DNA from: G965267335 sp965267335
GTDB lineage: Bacteria > Bacteroidota > Bacteroidia > Cytophagales > JAAEPT01
Assembly: GCA_965267335.1 (NCBI GenBank)
Contig: OZ253953.1
Location: forward strand, 1,054,001-1,118,000
Length of the DNA stretch: 64,000 nucleotides
Direction: 5' to 3'
Numbering within the stretch: position 1 is the first letter of the stretch; each line of letters opens with the position of its first letter. The position numbers and the translations under genes are program-made. This document shows, in pieces, positions 25,571 through 35,603 of this stretch. The notes under the pieces are model-generated. The model was not told the origin of the DNA and did not search any database. It was given only the letters and a program-made list of their open reading frames with translations.

Positions 25571-26971
25571 ATGGAATACGACATAACAGTAATAGGCTCC
25601 GGGCCTGGTGGATACGTAGCGGCAATCAGATGTGCTCAACTGGGCTTTAAAACCGCGATTATTGAAAAATATAACACATTGGGAGGCACCTGCCTTAATG
25701 TAGGCTGTATACCTTCAAAGGCATTATTGGATAGTTCAGAACACTATCACAATGCGAAGCATACTTTTAAAACACATGGAATTGATCTGAAAGAACTCAA
25801 GGTCAACCTAAAACAAATGATCAAGAGGAAGGACGATGTCGTGAAACAGACATGTGATGGTGTCGCCTATTTGATGAAAAAGAACAAAATTGATGTTCAT
25901 ACGGGAGTAGGTTCATTTGTAGATAAGAATACGATTAAAATAACACCGGCCAAAGGAAAAGCCACGGAAATCAAGACCAAGAATACGATCATTGCGACAG
26001 GTTCAAAGCCAATGAGTATTCCTCCGATTCCTATTGATAAGGAGAGAGTGATCACGTCAACTGAGGCATTGAATCTTCCCGAAGTACCCAAGAACCTGAT
26101 TGTAATCGGTGGTGGAGTAATCGGAATGGAGCTCGGATCGGTATATGCAAGAATTGGTGCTAAGGTTCAGGTTATTGAATACGCAGATTCTATTATTCCT
26201 ACAATGGACAAGACTTTGGGTAAGGAGCTACAGAAAGTTTTGAAGAAAGAAGGGTTCGAATTCAACTTTAAGCATAAAGTGACAGGAGTATCCGTAAAAG
26301 GAAAAACAGTTACAGTGACAGCTGAAAACCCGAAAGGTGAAACGGTTGAGTTTAAAGGAGATTACTGCTTGGTATCAATAGGGCGTAAGCCATACACTGA
26401 GGGGCTTGGTCTGGAGAACGCTGGTGTAAAAGTAGATGACAGAGGGAGAATAGAGGTGGATGATCATCTGCAAACCAATGTACAGGGAATTTATGCGATT
26501 GGTGATGTAGTGAAAGGAGCTATGTTAGCCCATAAGGCTGAGGAAGAAGGAGTATTGGTTGCAGAGCAACTTGCTGGACAGAAACCACACATTAATTATA
26601 ATCTCATTCCGGGAGTTGTTTACACCTGGCCGGAGGTGGCCGCTGTTGGATATACAGAGGAAGATTTGAAAGCTCAGGGTCGCGCCTATAAAACAGGTTC
26701 CTTTCCGTTTAAGGCATCAGGTCGTGCGAGAGCCAGTATGGATGAGGATGGTTTGGTAAAAGTGCTAGCTGATAAAGCAACAGATGAAATTCTTGGGGTG
26801 CATATGATCGGCCCGAGAGCCGCGGATATGATAGCTGAGGCTGTGGTTGCTATGGAGTATCGTGCTTCAGCGGAAGATATTTCGAGAATGTCTCATGCAC
26901 ACCCTACGTTTACAGAGGCCATTAAAGAAGCTTGTTTGGCTGCTACAGAGAATAGGGCTTTGCATATTTAA
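25571..26971 (+). CDS. lpd: Dihydrolipoyl dehydrogenase (E3)
   Basis: 466 aa FAD/NAD disulfide oxidoreductase that reoxidises dihydrolipoamide of the E2 component. FAD loop VIGSGPGGYVAAI; redox-active disulfide GGTCLNVGCIPSK (Cys41, Cys46); NAD loop VIGGGVIGMELGSVYARIG; second FAD motif YAIGDV; and the active-site His-Glu pair in HAHPTFTEAIKEA near the C-terminus. All are intact. It is the third suc gene, separated from sucB by the four-helix-bundle insert. A clear terminator follows. Confidence 0.97.
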   Translation: MEYDITVIGSGPGGYVAAIRCAQLGFKTAIIEKYNTLGGTCLNVGCIPSKALLDSSEHYHNAKHTFKTHGIDLKELKVNLKQMIKRKDDVVKQTCDGVAYLMKKNKIDVHTGVGSFVDKNTIKITPAKGKATEIKTKNTIIATGSKPMSIPPIPIDKERVITSTEALNLPEVPKNLIVIGGGVIGMELGSVYARIGAKVQVIEYADSIIPTMDKTLGKELQKVLKKEGFEFNFKHKVTGVSVKGKTVTVTAENPKGETVEFKGDYCLVSIGRKPYTEGLGLENAGVKVDDRGRIEVDDHLQTNVQGIYAIGDVVKGAMLAHKAEEEGVLVAEQLAGQKPHINYNLIPGVVYTWPEVAAVGYTEEDLKAQGRAYKTGSFPFKASGRARASMDEDGLVKVLADKATDEILGVHMIGPRAADMIAEAVVAMEYRASAEDISRMSHAHPTFTEAIKEACLAATENRALHI

Positions 26972-26996
26972 CGTGAGTGTACGCAAAAAATCATCG

Positions 26997-27025
26997 AAAG
27001 GCCGGCAAATTGTCGGTCTTTTTTT
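26997..27025 (+). terminator. Intrinsic terminator of the suc operon
   Basis: AAAGGCCGGC pairs with GTCGGTCTTT (10 pairs, two of them G-T) around an AAATT loop, and the 3' arm runs into a T-rich tract of seven. It lies 26 bp after lpd. Confidence 0.85.
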
Positions 27026-27159
27026 GTGTCAGAAATAAAACAGAATATTATCTCTTGATTAAATTTTCATTTGCAGGTAGGGAAAACAGAAAGCTACCGG
27101 TTATATACTCAATTAAATACCATACCTTTAAGGTTTAATCAATCACTAACAGGATCGTT

Positions 27160-28902
27160 ATGAATTCAAAAAGACTACAAGTAATTTTTACTGCGGCACT
27201 AATAGGGCTATTTAACTTTTCAAAAGCACAAACATTGAATGAAACTTCCGGAACAGGTTCTGGGGTTTCGATTACTTCAGGGGATTTCAATACAATGTAT
27301 GGAGATAGTACTGGTTCTAATCTTACTTCAGGAAGTCAGACAACAATGTTTGGTTATCAGGCAGGTAGGAGCTGCACAACGTCTGAATTCATAGCTATTG
27401 GATATCAGGCTGGTTACAGTAACACTACCGGGTTTGATAATACATTCATTGGCTGGCAGGCAGGATATTATAACGTGACGGCCGGAGATAATACATTTAT
27501 AGGGGCAGAGTCAGGAGAAAACAATATTTCAGGATATGACAACACATTTGTTGGTGAGGAATCAGGAACAAATAACACGACTGGTTTTGAAAATGTATTT
27601 ATTGGTGAGGATGCAGGTTTTGGTAACACTACGGGTTATAGAAACACTTTCGTTGGTAACGAAGCAGGAATTAGCTCTGATGTAGGATATAGAAATACTG
27701 GTATCGGTGATGAGGCACTTTCTGATGTAGATGAAGGGCACCATAATACCGCATGCGGTGATTCCTCTGGTATAGATGTCGGTGATGGAACTTACAATAC
27801 ATTTTTAGGAGCTGCCTCAGGTGTAGCTACTGAATATGCTGATTTTAATACCTTCATAGGGGCTATGTCAGGTTGGGACAACAACAGAACGAATAGTACT
27901 ACTAATGCCAATCACAATACGTATGTTGGATACTACTGTGGTTTTTCTAACAGAGAAGGACAATATAATGTAGGTATGGGTTCGCTTGCTAATTTTGATA
28001 ACACCACGAGAAGTAGCTGTATATTTTTGGGCTACGACTGCACACCGAGTAATAATAATGTAATTATGATGGGTAATTTATCATTTAGTGATGGTCAGTA
28101 TTCAATAAGTATTGGACACGAAAACGATACTCGAAGCACCGGTTCCATAGCAATGGGATATCAATCAAATATGCCTAGTGCGGCTTCCTATGCAATTGGC
28201 ATTGGTTATCAAAGTGACATTGATAATACTGGTGCAATTGGTATTGGCTACACGACTACTGTACAAGGAGATAATTCTATTGCTATCGGTTCAACAACCA
28301 ATGTTACGGGTGCTAATTCCATCGCTCTGGGATATGGAACTTCGGTAAGTGGAGACAACGAGGTATATATCGGTAATAGCCTCACTACATCTATAGGTGG
28401 AGCAGTAAACTGGACTGCTCTTTCGGATGGTAGATTTAAGGAAAACGTTCAAGAGAATGTGCCAGGATTGGCTTTTATTGAAAAACTGAGACCTGTAACC
28501 TATAATTTTGACATGGATAGACTTGCAGATTTCGATGGTCAATCAGCGTTGCTTGAGGAGTTTGGAAACACAAAAGATCAAGTATACACAGGGTTCATTG
28601 CTCAGGAAGTTGATAGCATTGCCAATTCGATAGGTTACAACTTTAGTGGTATTAAAGTACCGGAGAATAAAAGTACCCAGAGTTACGGTATTAGATACGC
28701 AGAGTTTGTTGTACCATTAGTGAAATCCGTTCAGGAATTGAATGATGTTATTCAAACTCAGGATCAGTACATTGATAATCTTGAGACTAAATTAGATGTT
28801 TATGAATCTACTCTAAAAGAACTTCAACAATCCGTAGAAGTTTTGCAGGAAGAAATGAAAGGCGTGACAGACCGAAGGCATAAAGTAATGTCTAGAAAGT
28901 AA
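27160..28902 (+). CDS. Secreted tail-fibre-like protein with S74 chaperone domain
   Basis: 580 aa. Signal peptide at the N-terminus (cleavage after FSKAQ). Residues ~40-420 are short Gly/Asn-rich repeats of the type NTFIGxxAGxxN, predicted to form a beta-helical or trimeric fibre. From S422 comes an S74 intramolecular chaperone domain (SDGRFKENV, LRPVTYNFD, YTGFIAQEVDSI), which in phage endosialidases trimerises the fibre and then cuts itself off before the conserved serine. A coiled coil (~545-575) follows. No T9SS domain is seen. Only 36 bp separate it from the giant surface protein, so the two are probably cotranscribed. A surface fibre is likely; phage origin of the domain is family knowledge, not evidence of a prophage here. 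Confidence 0.85.
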   Translation: MNSKRLQVIFTAALIGLFNFSKAQTLNETSGTGSGVSITSGDFNTMYGDSTGSNLTSGSQTTMFGYQAGRSCTTSEFIAIGYQAGYSNTTGFDNTFIGWQAGYYNVTAGDNTFIGAESGENNISGYDNTFVGEESGTNNTTGFENVFIGEDAGFGNTTGYRNTFVGNEAGISSDVGYRNTGIGDEALSDVDEGHHNTACGDSSGIDVGDGTYNTFLGAASGVATEYADFNTFIGAMSGWDNNRTNSTTNANHNTYVGYYCGFSNREGQYNVGMGSLANFDNTTRSSCIFLGYDCTPSNNNVIMMGNLSFSDGQYSISIGHENDTRSTGSIAMGYQSNMPSAASYAIGIGYQSDIDNTGAIGIGYTTTVQGDNSIAIGSTTNVTGANSIALGYGTSVSGDNEVYIGNSLTTSIGGAVNWTALSDGRFKENVQENVPGLAFIEKLRPVTYNFDMDRLADFDGQSALLEEFGNTKDQVYTGFIAQEVDSIANSIGYNFSGIKVPENKSTQSYGIRYAEFVVPLVKSVQELNDVIQTQDQYIDNLETKLDVYESTLKELQQSVEVLQEEMKGVTDRRHKVMSRK

Positions 28903-28938
28903 AAGTTTGTTCACTACATTTTCATATTCCAATAAGAG

Positions 28939-31900
28939 ATGAAATTCAATAACTATATTAAACTAATTTTGCTACTACTGATGCCGGTTACTCCGGTAAT
29001 GGCCCAAATGGATGTCAGTGGTAGTGAAACGCGCACAAACGTAACTACTGCAAACAGTCAACAGCAGGTTGATGTGGCTTCCAATGGAAGTGGAAATTTT
29101 GTGGTTGTTTGGGAAAGTCATGATCAGGATGGTGATGACTATGGGATTTATGCTTCATTATATGATAGCTCTGGTTCTGTAATTCTATCAGAATTTCAAG
29201 TAAATACAACTACTTCAAACTCACAAAGGTTTCCTGCTGTTGAGTTGGATGAAAGTGATAATATGCACTTTGTCTGGATGAGTTTAGATCAAGACGATGC
29301 TATCAAGAGTTGGGGAATTTATCAGAGGGTGATTTCCAGTGCTGGGACAGGTGTGGTATCAGAAACTCTGGTAAATGACACTACTTCAGGAGAGCAAACT
29401 TTTCCGGATATATCACTTTCCCCTGACGGCTCTTATGTTATTACCTGGGCGAGTGATGGTAATATCAAAGCAAAGCGTTACAGCTCTGCCGGAGTATCAA
29501 GTGGGACTGAGTTTCTCGTGAATACTACAACAGATAGCCTGCAAACTAATCCCAAAGTGGCTACCATTGATGATGGTTCTTTTATAATTACCTGGCAAAG
29601 TATAGGCAACGATGGGAGTGGGCAGGGAGTCTATGCACAGCGCTATGACAATACTGGGACAGCTAATGGTTCCGAATTTCGGGTTAACTCCACTACATCG
29701 GACAACCAGCAATCTCCATCAATAGCATGCGATTCTTCCGGTAACTTTATAATAGTTTGGGAAAGCTATGGCCAAGACAGTGAAGGATTCGGTATTTACG
29801 CTCAGAAATACAATAGTGATGGATCCACCAACGGTTCCGAATTTCGGGTAAATGATTACCAGACAAGTGATCAAACAGATCCGGATATAGCCATGTCAGA
29901 AGGAGGCAATTACTTAATCTCATGGACAAGTTTTTATCATTCCGGGGGTGATACGGTTGGTGTATACTATGAGCTATATGATGAATCTGGTAGCGTTGAG
30001 CAATCCGAAACCCAGGTTAATACTTATACAAGTGGCTATCAACAAATACCGGCTGTAGCTTTCAGTGCGGATGAGGGATTAGCTGTTATTGCTTGGCAAG
30101 ATGGTTACTATTCCTCAACATCATCTCATGATGGGGATGATTACGGAGTATATTTTCAAAGATATCAAGTTGGAGACCTAATAAATCCGGTGGCAGTTTG
30201 TAAGGATACATCTGTAGAACTTAATGCAGTCGGTGACGCAAGTATTACAGTAGATATGGTGGAGAACGGGAGTACTGACAATGATGGTATTGCCTCGTAT
30301 TCTTTATCTAAATACAATTTTGATTGTGGAGATGTACTTACGAAGAATACCACTCTAACGGTTACGGATTCAGCTGGAAATCAATCCTCCTGTGTAGCTA
30401 CAATCACCGTTTATGATGTTAACTATCCCTCTTTTTCCACTAAGTCGGCTACAGTTTACCTGGATGCTTCTGGCTCAGCGACAATTTCCGTGAGTGATGT
30501 ATATCAAAGTGGAACAGCTACCGATGATTGTGGAGTTATAGTTGATAGCGTAGATGTTACATCATTTTCTTGTTCAGATATTGGAGATAATACGGTAAAT
30601 GTAGTTGCTCGAGATCCAAGCAATAATTACACAAGCAATACTGCAACGGTGACAGTCATTGACTCAATCAGCCCAACTGTGGCTACTCAGGACCTTATAG
30701 TGTATTTGGATGGCTCGGGTTCAGCTACAATTTTAGCAAGTGATTTGGATAATGGTAGTTCGGATATTTGTGGGATAAATTCATACTCGGCCGACATTAC
30801 ATCGTTTACTTGTGCTGATATAGGGACAAATACGGTAACTCTTACGGTTACTGATGCGGGAGGTAATAGCGCTTCTGGTACTTCGACTGTAACGGTACTT
30901 GATACAATTCATCCTTCCGTTGTTACTCAGGATCTGACTGTCTACCTGGACGGTAGTGGTTCGGCAACTATTCTAGGTGCTGATGTAGATAATGGTAGTA
31001 CGGACAATTGTAGTATTGCCTCATATTCATTAGATGTGAGCTCTTTTAGCTGTGCTGATGTTGGCTCTAACACAGTGACTTTAACAGTTACTGATGGTAG
31101 TGGTAATTCTGTTTCAGGTACCGCTACAGTTACCGTTGTAGATTCGGTTACAACTACTGCAGTTGCTCAGGACATCACCGTATTCCTGGATGGAACAGGA
31201 AGCGCAACGATTACAGCATCAGATATTGATAATGGTAGTGCCGACAACTGTGGTTCCCCAACATTGAGCGTAGATCAGACAGATTTTGATTGTTCTCATG
31301 TGGGTGCCAATACGGTAACGCTTACTGCTACTGATGGAAGCGGAAATACTTCTACTGCAACAGCAACAGTGACAGTTTCAGATACATCGAGCCCATCAGT
31401 GATGACTCAGGACATTACCGTTTATGTTGATGGTACAGGTAGTGTCACGATCTTGGCATCAGATGTAGACAATGGAAGCACAGACAATTGTGGAATAGCC
31501 AGTAGTACTATAGACTTAAGTACGTTCACCTGTTCTGAGATAGGCTCTAACACAGTGACCTTAACAGTCACCGATGTAAATGGAAATATCAGCTCAGGTA
31601 CAGCGACAGTTACGGTTGCTGATACTACAAGTCCGACAGTGGTGACACAAGACATTACCGTCAATTTGGACGGCAGTGGAAATGCGACAATCACAACCGG
31701 AGACATAGACAATGGCAGCAGTGATAATTGTAGCATTGCCTCTCTAAGTCTTGATGTGAGTTCATTTACCTGTACGGAAACAGGCGCCAATACAGTAACC
31801 CTGACTGCGGTAGATGCAAGTGGCAATACCTCCAGTGCAACGGCAACAGTAACGGTACTCGAGTCAGAGGCTCCAACAGCAGTTGCCCAGGACATCACGG

Positions 31901-34900
31901 TATTCCTGGATGGAACAGGAAGCGCAACGATTACAGCATCAGATATTGATAATGGTAGTGCCGACAACTGTGGTTCCCCAACATTGAGCACAGATCAGAC
32001 AGATTTTGATTGTTCTCATGTGGGTGCCAATACGGTAACGCTTACAGCTACTGATGGAAGCGGAAATACTTCTAGTGCAACAGCAACAGTGACAGTTTCA
32101 GATACGTCCAGCCCATCAGTGACGACTCAGGACATTACCGTTTATGTTGATGGTACCGGCAGTGTAACGATTGCAGCATCAGATATAGATAATGGAAGCA
32201 CAGATAATTGTGGGATAGCCAGTAGTGCAATAGACGTAAGTACGTTCACCTGTTCTGAGATAGGCTCCAACACAGTGACCTTAACAGTCACCGATGTAAA
32301 TGGAAATATCAGCTCAGGTACAGCGACAGTTACAGTTGCTGATACAACCAGTCCGACAGTGGTAACACAAGATATTACCGTCAATCTGGATGGCAGTGGA
32401 AATGCGACAATCACAACCGGAGACATAGACAATGGCAGCAATGATAATTGTAGCATTGCCTCTCTAAGTCTTGATGTGAGTTCATTTACCTGTACAGAAA
32501 CAGGCACCAATACAGTAACCCTGACTGCGGTGGATGCAAGTGGCAATACCTCCAGTGCAACGGCAACAGTAACGGTACTCGAGTCAGAGGCTCCAACAGC
32601 AGTTGCCCAGGACATCACCGTATTCCTGGATGGAACAGGAAGCGCAACGATTACAGCATCAGATATTGATAATGGTAGTGCCGATAACTGTGGTTCCCCA
32701 ACATTGAGCATAGATCAGACAGATTTTGATTGTTCTCATGAAGGCGCCAATACGGTAACGCTTACTGCTACTGATGGAAGCGGAAATACTTCTACTGCAA
32801 CAGCAACAGTGACAGTTTCAGATACATCGAGCCCATCAGTGATGACCCAGGACATTACCGTTTATGTTGATGGTACCGGCAGTGTCACGATCGTGGCATC
32901 AGATGTAGACAATGGCAGCACAGACAATTGTGGAATAGCCAGTAGCACAATAGACGTAAGTACGTTCACCTGTTCTGAGATAGGCTCCAACACAGTGACC
33001 TTAACAGTCACCGATGTAAATGGTAATATCAGCTCAGGTACAGCGACAGTTACCGTTGCTGATACCACAAGTCCGACAGTAGTAACACAAGATATTACCG
33101 TCAATCTGGACGGCAGCGGAAATGCGACAATCACAACCGGAGACATAGACAATGGCAGCAATGATAATTGTAGTATTGCCTCTCTAAGTCTTGATGTGAG
33201 TTCATTTACCTGTACAGAAACAGGCACCAATACAGTAACCCTGACTGCGGTGGATGCAAGTGGCAATACCTCCAGTGCAACAGCAACAGTAACGGTACTC
33301 GAGTCGGAGGCTCCAACAGCAGTTGCTCAGGACATCACGGTATTCCTGGATGGCACAGGAAGCGCAACGATTACAGCATCAGATATTGATAATGGTAGTG
33401 CCGACAACTGTGGTTCCCCAACATTGAGCATAGATCAGACAGATTTTGATTGTTCTCATGTGGGCGCCAATACGGTAACGCTTACAGCTACTGATGGAAG
33501 CGGAAATACTTCTACTGCAACAGCAACGGTGACAGTTTCAGATACGTCTAGCCCATCAGTGATGACTCAGGACATTACTATTTATGTTGATGGTACCGGC
33601 AGTGTCACGATCGCGGCATCAGATGTAGACAATGGCAGCACAGACAATTGTGGAATAGCTAGTAGCACAATAGACGTAAGTACGTTCACCTGTTCTGGGA
33701 TAGGCTCCAACACAGTGACCTTAACAGTCACCGATGTAAATGGAAATATCAACTCAGGTACAGCGACAGTTACGGTTGCTGATACATTAAAACCAACTGT
33801 AGTCACTCAGAATTTTACAGCAAATCTGGATGGTAGTGGAAATGTCTCAATAACTGTCAGTGATATTGATAATGGTAGTAACGATAACTGTGGTATTGCT
33901 ACAACAAGTCTAAGTCAAACTGATTTTAGCTGTGCAGATGCCGGTACAAATACAATTTACCTTATTGTAACGGATGTGAATGGGAATGTAGATTCAGCAA
34001 CTGCTAATGTAGATGTTCTTGAATTTGTAGGTCCGGTAGCGATGACACAGGACATTTCAGTGTACCTTGATGTAGACGGTTTGGTCACGGTATCAGCAAT
34101 TGATGTTGATAACGGAAGTACAGATAATTGTGGAATAACAAATTATGCATTAGATGATTCTACATTCGATTGCTCGAATTTAGGAACAAATAATGTGGTG
34201 CTGACAGTAAGTGACGGAAGTGGTAATTCGGCATCGGCAAATGCCGTGATTACGGTTCTAGATACAATTGCACCAGTTGCAGGTACACCAGATACGACAG
34301 TTTATCTCGATGCGAATGGACAAGTGACGGTAACAGCAACAGATTTGGGAGGCTCTGATAATTGTTCAATAGCATCTTCATCGCTGGATATTACTGATTT
34401 TGATTGTTCTGATATAGGTGCCAATGTGGTTTCTATGACAGTTACAGACCAATCAGGAAATACATCCAGTGGGTCGCTGTCAATTAATATAGCAGATAGT
34501 ACTGGTCCGGTTGTTGTAACACAAAACCTGGCCTTAACTCTTGATGTATCCGGAACCTCAACAATCAGCACTACCGATATTAATAATGGTAGTTCAGATA
34601 ATTGTGGCATCGATTCCATGTATTTGGATAAAACGGAGTTTACTTGTCAGGATGCCGGTATAACCATAGTGACATTAACAGTGGTAGATCTATACGGTAA
34701 TACCTCAAGTGCTACCGCGGAGGTTGACTTGACGATTACGGATGGAACCCCACCAGTTGCAATGGCTCAGAGTTACACTGCATATTTGGATAATACTGGT
34801 CAGGTAACTGTTCCAGCAGACTCTATTGACAATGGAAGCTTTGACGAATGTAGTATTGCCGAATATTCATTGAGTCAATCGACATTTAATTGTACAGAAG

Positions 34901-35487
34901 TAGGAGATAACAATATAACCTTTACAGTTACTGATTTTGGAGGTAACACAGATGATACCACCATCACGATTACTGTTATGGATACTATTTCACCTACCGC
35001 AATTGCTTTGGATACATCGATAAGCGTGGCAGATGGGGATGTCGTTTTAAGTGCAGGTAATCTTGACAATGGCAGCACAGACAATTGTGATTTCACAGCA
35101 ACGATTTCACAGACCTTGTTCACATCATCGGATTTAGGAGATAACGCAATCATTCTTACCATTGAAGATGCCAGTGGAAATATATCTACGGATACATCGA
35201 TTGTGAATGTGACATTATCGACCTCTATTGCGGGAGATCTGTCAGGAACCACTATTATTAAGATTTATGCCGATCAGGAAAAATTGAAAGTATTCTCATC
35301 AAAGTATCTTGAGTCAGCAAATGTTATGGTCTATACTTTGAATGGTAAGCTGTTGTACTTATTCGATGATGTTGATTTGCGTCCGGAAGGTACTTATCTA
35401 TCTACCAAGCTGGATGTAGTTCAATCCTATATTTTGAGAATAGAGTACAATGATCAAAACTATTTGAAGGCATTTATTCCAAGATAG
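28939..35487 (+). CDS. Giant secreted protein: propeller-like head, 21 HYR-like modules, T9SS-like C-terminus
   Basis: 2182 aa. Signal peptide MKFNNYIKLILLLLMPVTPVMAQ. Residues ~35-415 hold seven similar units of ~55 aa, each with a core such as FVVVWES, YVITWAS or FIITWQS followed by GxYxxxYxxxG; seven units suggest a seven-bladed beta-propeller. Residues ~416-2080 are 21 HYR-like Ig-type modules, mostly exactly 80 aa, each with TQDITVxLDGxG, DNGSxDNC, a second Cys and a NTVTLTVTD strand; the two cysteines per module may form disulfides. The last ~85 residues (IKIYADQEKLKVFSS, YTLNGKLLYLF, EGTYL) resemble a type A T9SS sorting domain but lack a clear YPNP start. It is likely an outer-surface adhesin. 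A terminator follows. Confidence 0.88.
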   Translation: MKFNNYIKLILLLLMPVTPVMAQMDVSGSETRTNVTTANSQQQVDVASNGSGNFVVVWESHDQDGDDYGIYASLYDSSGSVILSEFQVNTTTSNSQRFPAVELDESDNMHFVWMSLDQDDAIKSWGIYQRVISSAGTGVVSETLVNDTTSGEQTFPDISLSPDGSYVITWASDGNIKAKRYSSAGVSSGTEFLVNTTTDSLQTNPKVATIDDGSFIITWQSIGNDGSGQGVYAQRYDNTGTANGSEFRVNSTTSDNQQSPSIACDSSGNFIIVWESYGQDSEGFGIYAQKYNSDGSTNGSEFRVNDYQTSDQTDPDIAMSEGGNYLISWTSFYHSGGDTVGVYYELYDESGSVEQSETQVNTYTSGYQQIPAVAFSADEGLAVIAWQDGYYSSTSSHDGDDYGVYFQRYQVGDLINPVAVCKDTSVELNAVGDASITVDMVENGSTDNDGIASYSLSKYNFDCGDVLTKNTTLTVTDSAGNQSSCVATITVYDVNYPSFSTKSATVYLDASGSATISVSDVYQSGTATDDCGVIVDSVDVTSFSCSDIGDNTVNVVARDPSNNYTSNTATVTVIDSISPTVATQDLIVYLDGSGSATILASDLDNGSSDICGINSYSADITSFTCADIGTNTVTLTVTDAGGNSASGTSTVTVLDTIHPSVVTQDLTVYLDGSGSATILGADVDNGSTDNCSIASYSLDVSSFSCADVGSNTVTLTVTDGSGNSVSGTATVTVVDSVTTTAVAQDITVFLDGTGSATITASDIDNGSADNCGSPTLSVDQTDFDCSHVGANTVTLTATDGSGNTSTATATVTVSDTSSPSVMTQDITVYVDGTGSVTILASDVDNGSTDNCGIASSTIDLSTFTCSEIGSNTVTLTVTDVNGNISSGTATVTVADTTSPTVVTQDITVNLDGSGNATITTGDIDNGSSDNCSIASLSLDVSSFTCTETGANTVTLTAVDASGNTSSATATVTVLESEAPTAVAQDITVFLDGTGSATITASDIDNGSADNCGSPTLSTDQTDFDCSHVGANTVTLTATDGSGNTSSATATVTVSDTSSPSVTTQDITVYVDGTGSVTIAASDIDNGSTDNCGIASSAIDVSTFTCSEIGSNTVTLTVTDVNGNISSGTATVTVADTTSPTVVTQDITVNLDGSGNATITTGDIDNGSNDNCSIASLSLDVSSFTCTETGTNTVTLTAVDASGNTSSATATVTVLESEAPTAVAQDITVFLDGTGSATITASDIDNGSADNCGSPTLSIDQTDFDCSHEGANTVTLTATDGSGNTSTATATVTVSDTSSPSVMTQDITVYVDGTGSVTIVASDVDNGSTDNCGIASSTIDVSTFTCSEIGSNTVTLTVTDVNGNISSGTATVTVADTTSPTVVTQDITVNLDGSGNATITTGDIDNGSNDNCSIASLSLDVSSFTCTETGTNTVTLTAVDASGNTSSATATVTVLESEAPTAVAQDITVFLDGTGSATITASDIDNGSADNCGSPTLSIDQTDFDCSHVGANTVTLTATDGSGNTSTATATVTVSDTSSPSVMTQDITIYVDGTGSVTIAASDVDNGSTDNCGIASSTIDVSTFTCSGIGSNTVTLTVTDVNGNINSGTATVTVADTLKPTVVTQNFTANLDGSGNVSITVSDIDNGSNDNCGIATTSLSQTDFSCADAGTNTIYLIVTDVNGNVDSATANVDVLEFVGPVAMTQDISVYLDVDGLVTVSAIDVDNGSTDNCGITNYALDDSTFDCSNLGTNNVVLTVSDGSGNSASANAVITVLDTIAPVAGTPDTTVYLDANGQVTVTATDLGGSDNCSIASSSLDITDFDCSDIGANVVSMTVTDQSGNTSSGSLSINIADSTGPVVVTQNLALTLDVSGTSTISTTDINNGSSDNCGIDSMYLDKTEFTCQDAGITIVTLTVVDLYGNTSSATAEVDLTITDGTPPVAMAQSYTAYLDNTGQVTVPADSIDNGSFDECSIAEYSLSQSTFNCTEVGDNNITFTVTDFGGNTDDTTITITVMDTISPTAIALDTSISVADGDVVLSAGNLDNGSTDNCDFTATISQTLFTSSDLGDNAIILTIEDASGNISTDTSIVNVTLSTSIAGDLSGTTIIKIYADQEKLKVFSSKYLESANVMVYTLNGKLLYLFDDVDLRPEGTYLSTKLDVVQSYILRIEYNDQNYLKAFIPR
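31141..33780 (+). repeat. Eleven 240-bp tandem modules in a 720-bp ABC super-repeat
   Basis: Within the giant protein, modules at 31141, 31861, 32581 and 33301 (type A) are near-identical to one another, as are those at 31381, 32101, 32821 and 33541 (type B) and at 31621, 32341 and 33061 (type C). A, B and C differ clearly from each other. The array is therefore ABC-ABC-ABC-AB, 720 bp per unit, no indels, with mostly single-base differences. The module at 33781 and beyond is diverged. Confidence 0.95.
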
Positions 35488-35504
35488 AGAACAATTTTGA
35501 ACTT

Positions 35505-35537
35505 TAAGAGCCCGGTTGATTTCAGCTGGGCTTTTTT
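35505..35537 (+). terminator. Intrinsic terminator of the giant-protein gene
   Basis: AGCCCGGTTGA pairs with TCAGCTGGGCT (with two G-T pairs) and a run of six T follows. It lies 21 bp after the stop codon. Confidence 0.85.
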
Positions 35538-35591
35538 GTTATCGAATTATTCCGTGTCAATTTTTCATCAGGCTGTTGAATAAAGAATTAT

Positions 35592-35599
35592 TATCTTTG
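35592..35599 (+). promoter_or_regulatory. -7 promoter element of candidate ncRNA
   Basis: TATCTTTG, an exact TAnnTTTG match, 55 bp after the previous terminator. The region has no gene immediately downstream, only the structured element at 35604-35689. A -33 TTTG at ideal spacing is not evident. Confidence 0.5.
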
Positions 35600-35603
35600 C
35601 ATT

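Noticed and set aside
31141..33780. Regular repeat array as a possible CRISPR locus
   Set aside because: The unit is 240 bp of translated sequence without short repeats or spacers, and no cas genes are nearby.
31422..33806. Long open frames on the minus strand within the giant-protein repeat region (about 190, 189, 134 and 74 residues, 720 bp apart)
   Set aside because: They repeat with the 720-bp period and mirror the codon pattern of the Ser/Thr/Val-rich coding strand; no starts, promoter or own composition.
27160..35487. Prophage at the tail-fibre-like gene
   Set aside because: Only the S74 domain is phage-like; the protein has a signal peptide and no capsid, integrase, terminase or lysis gene is nearby.
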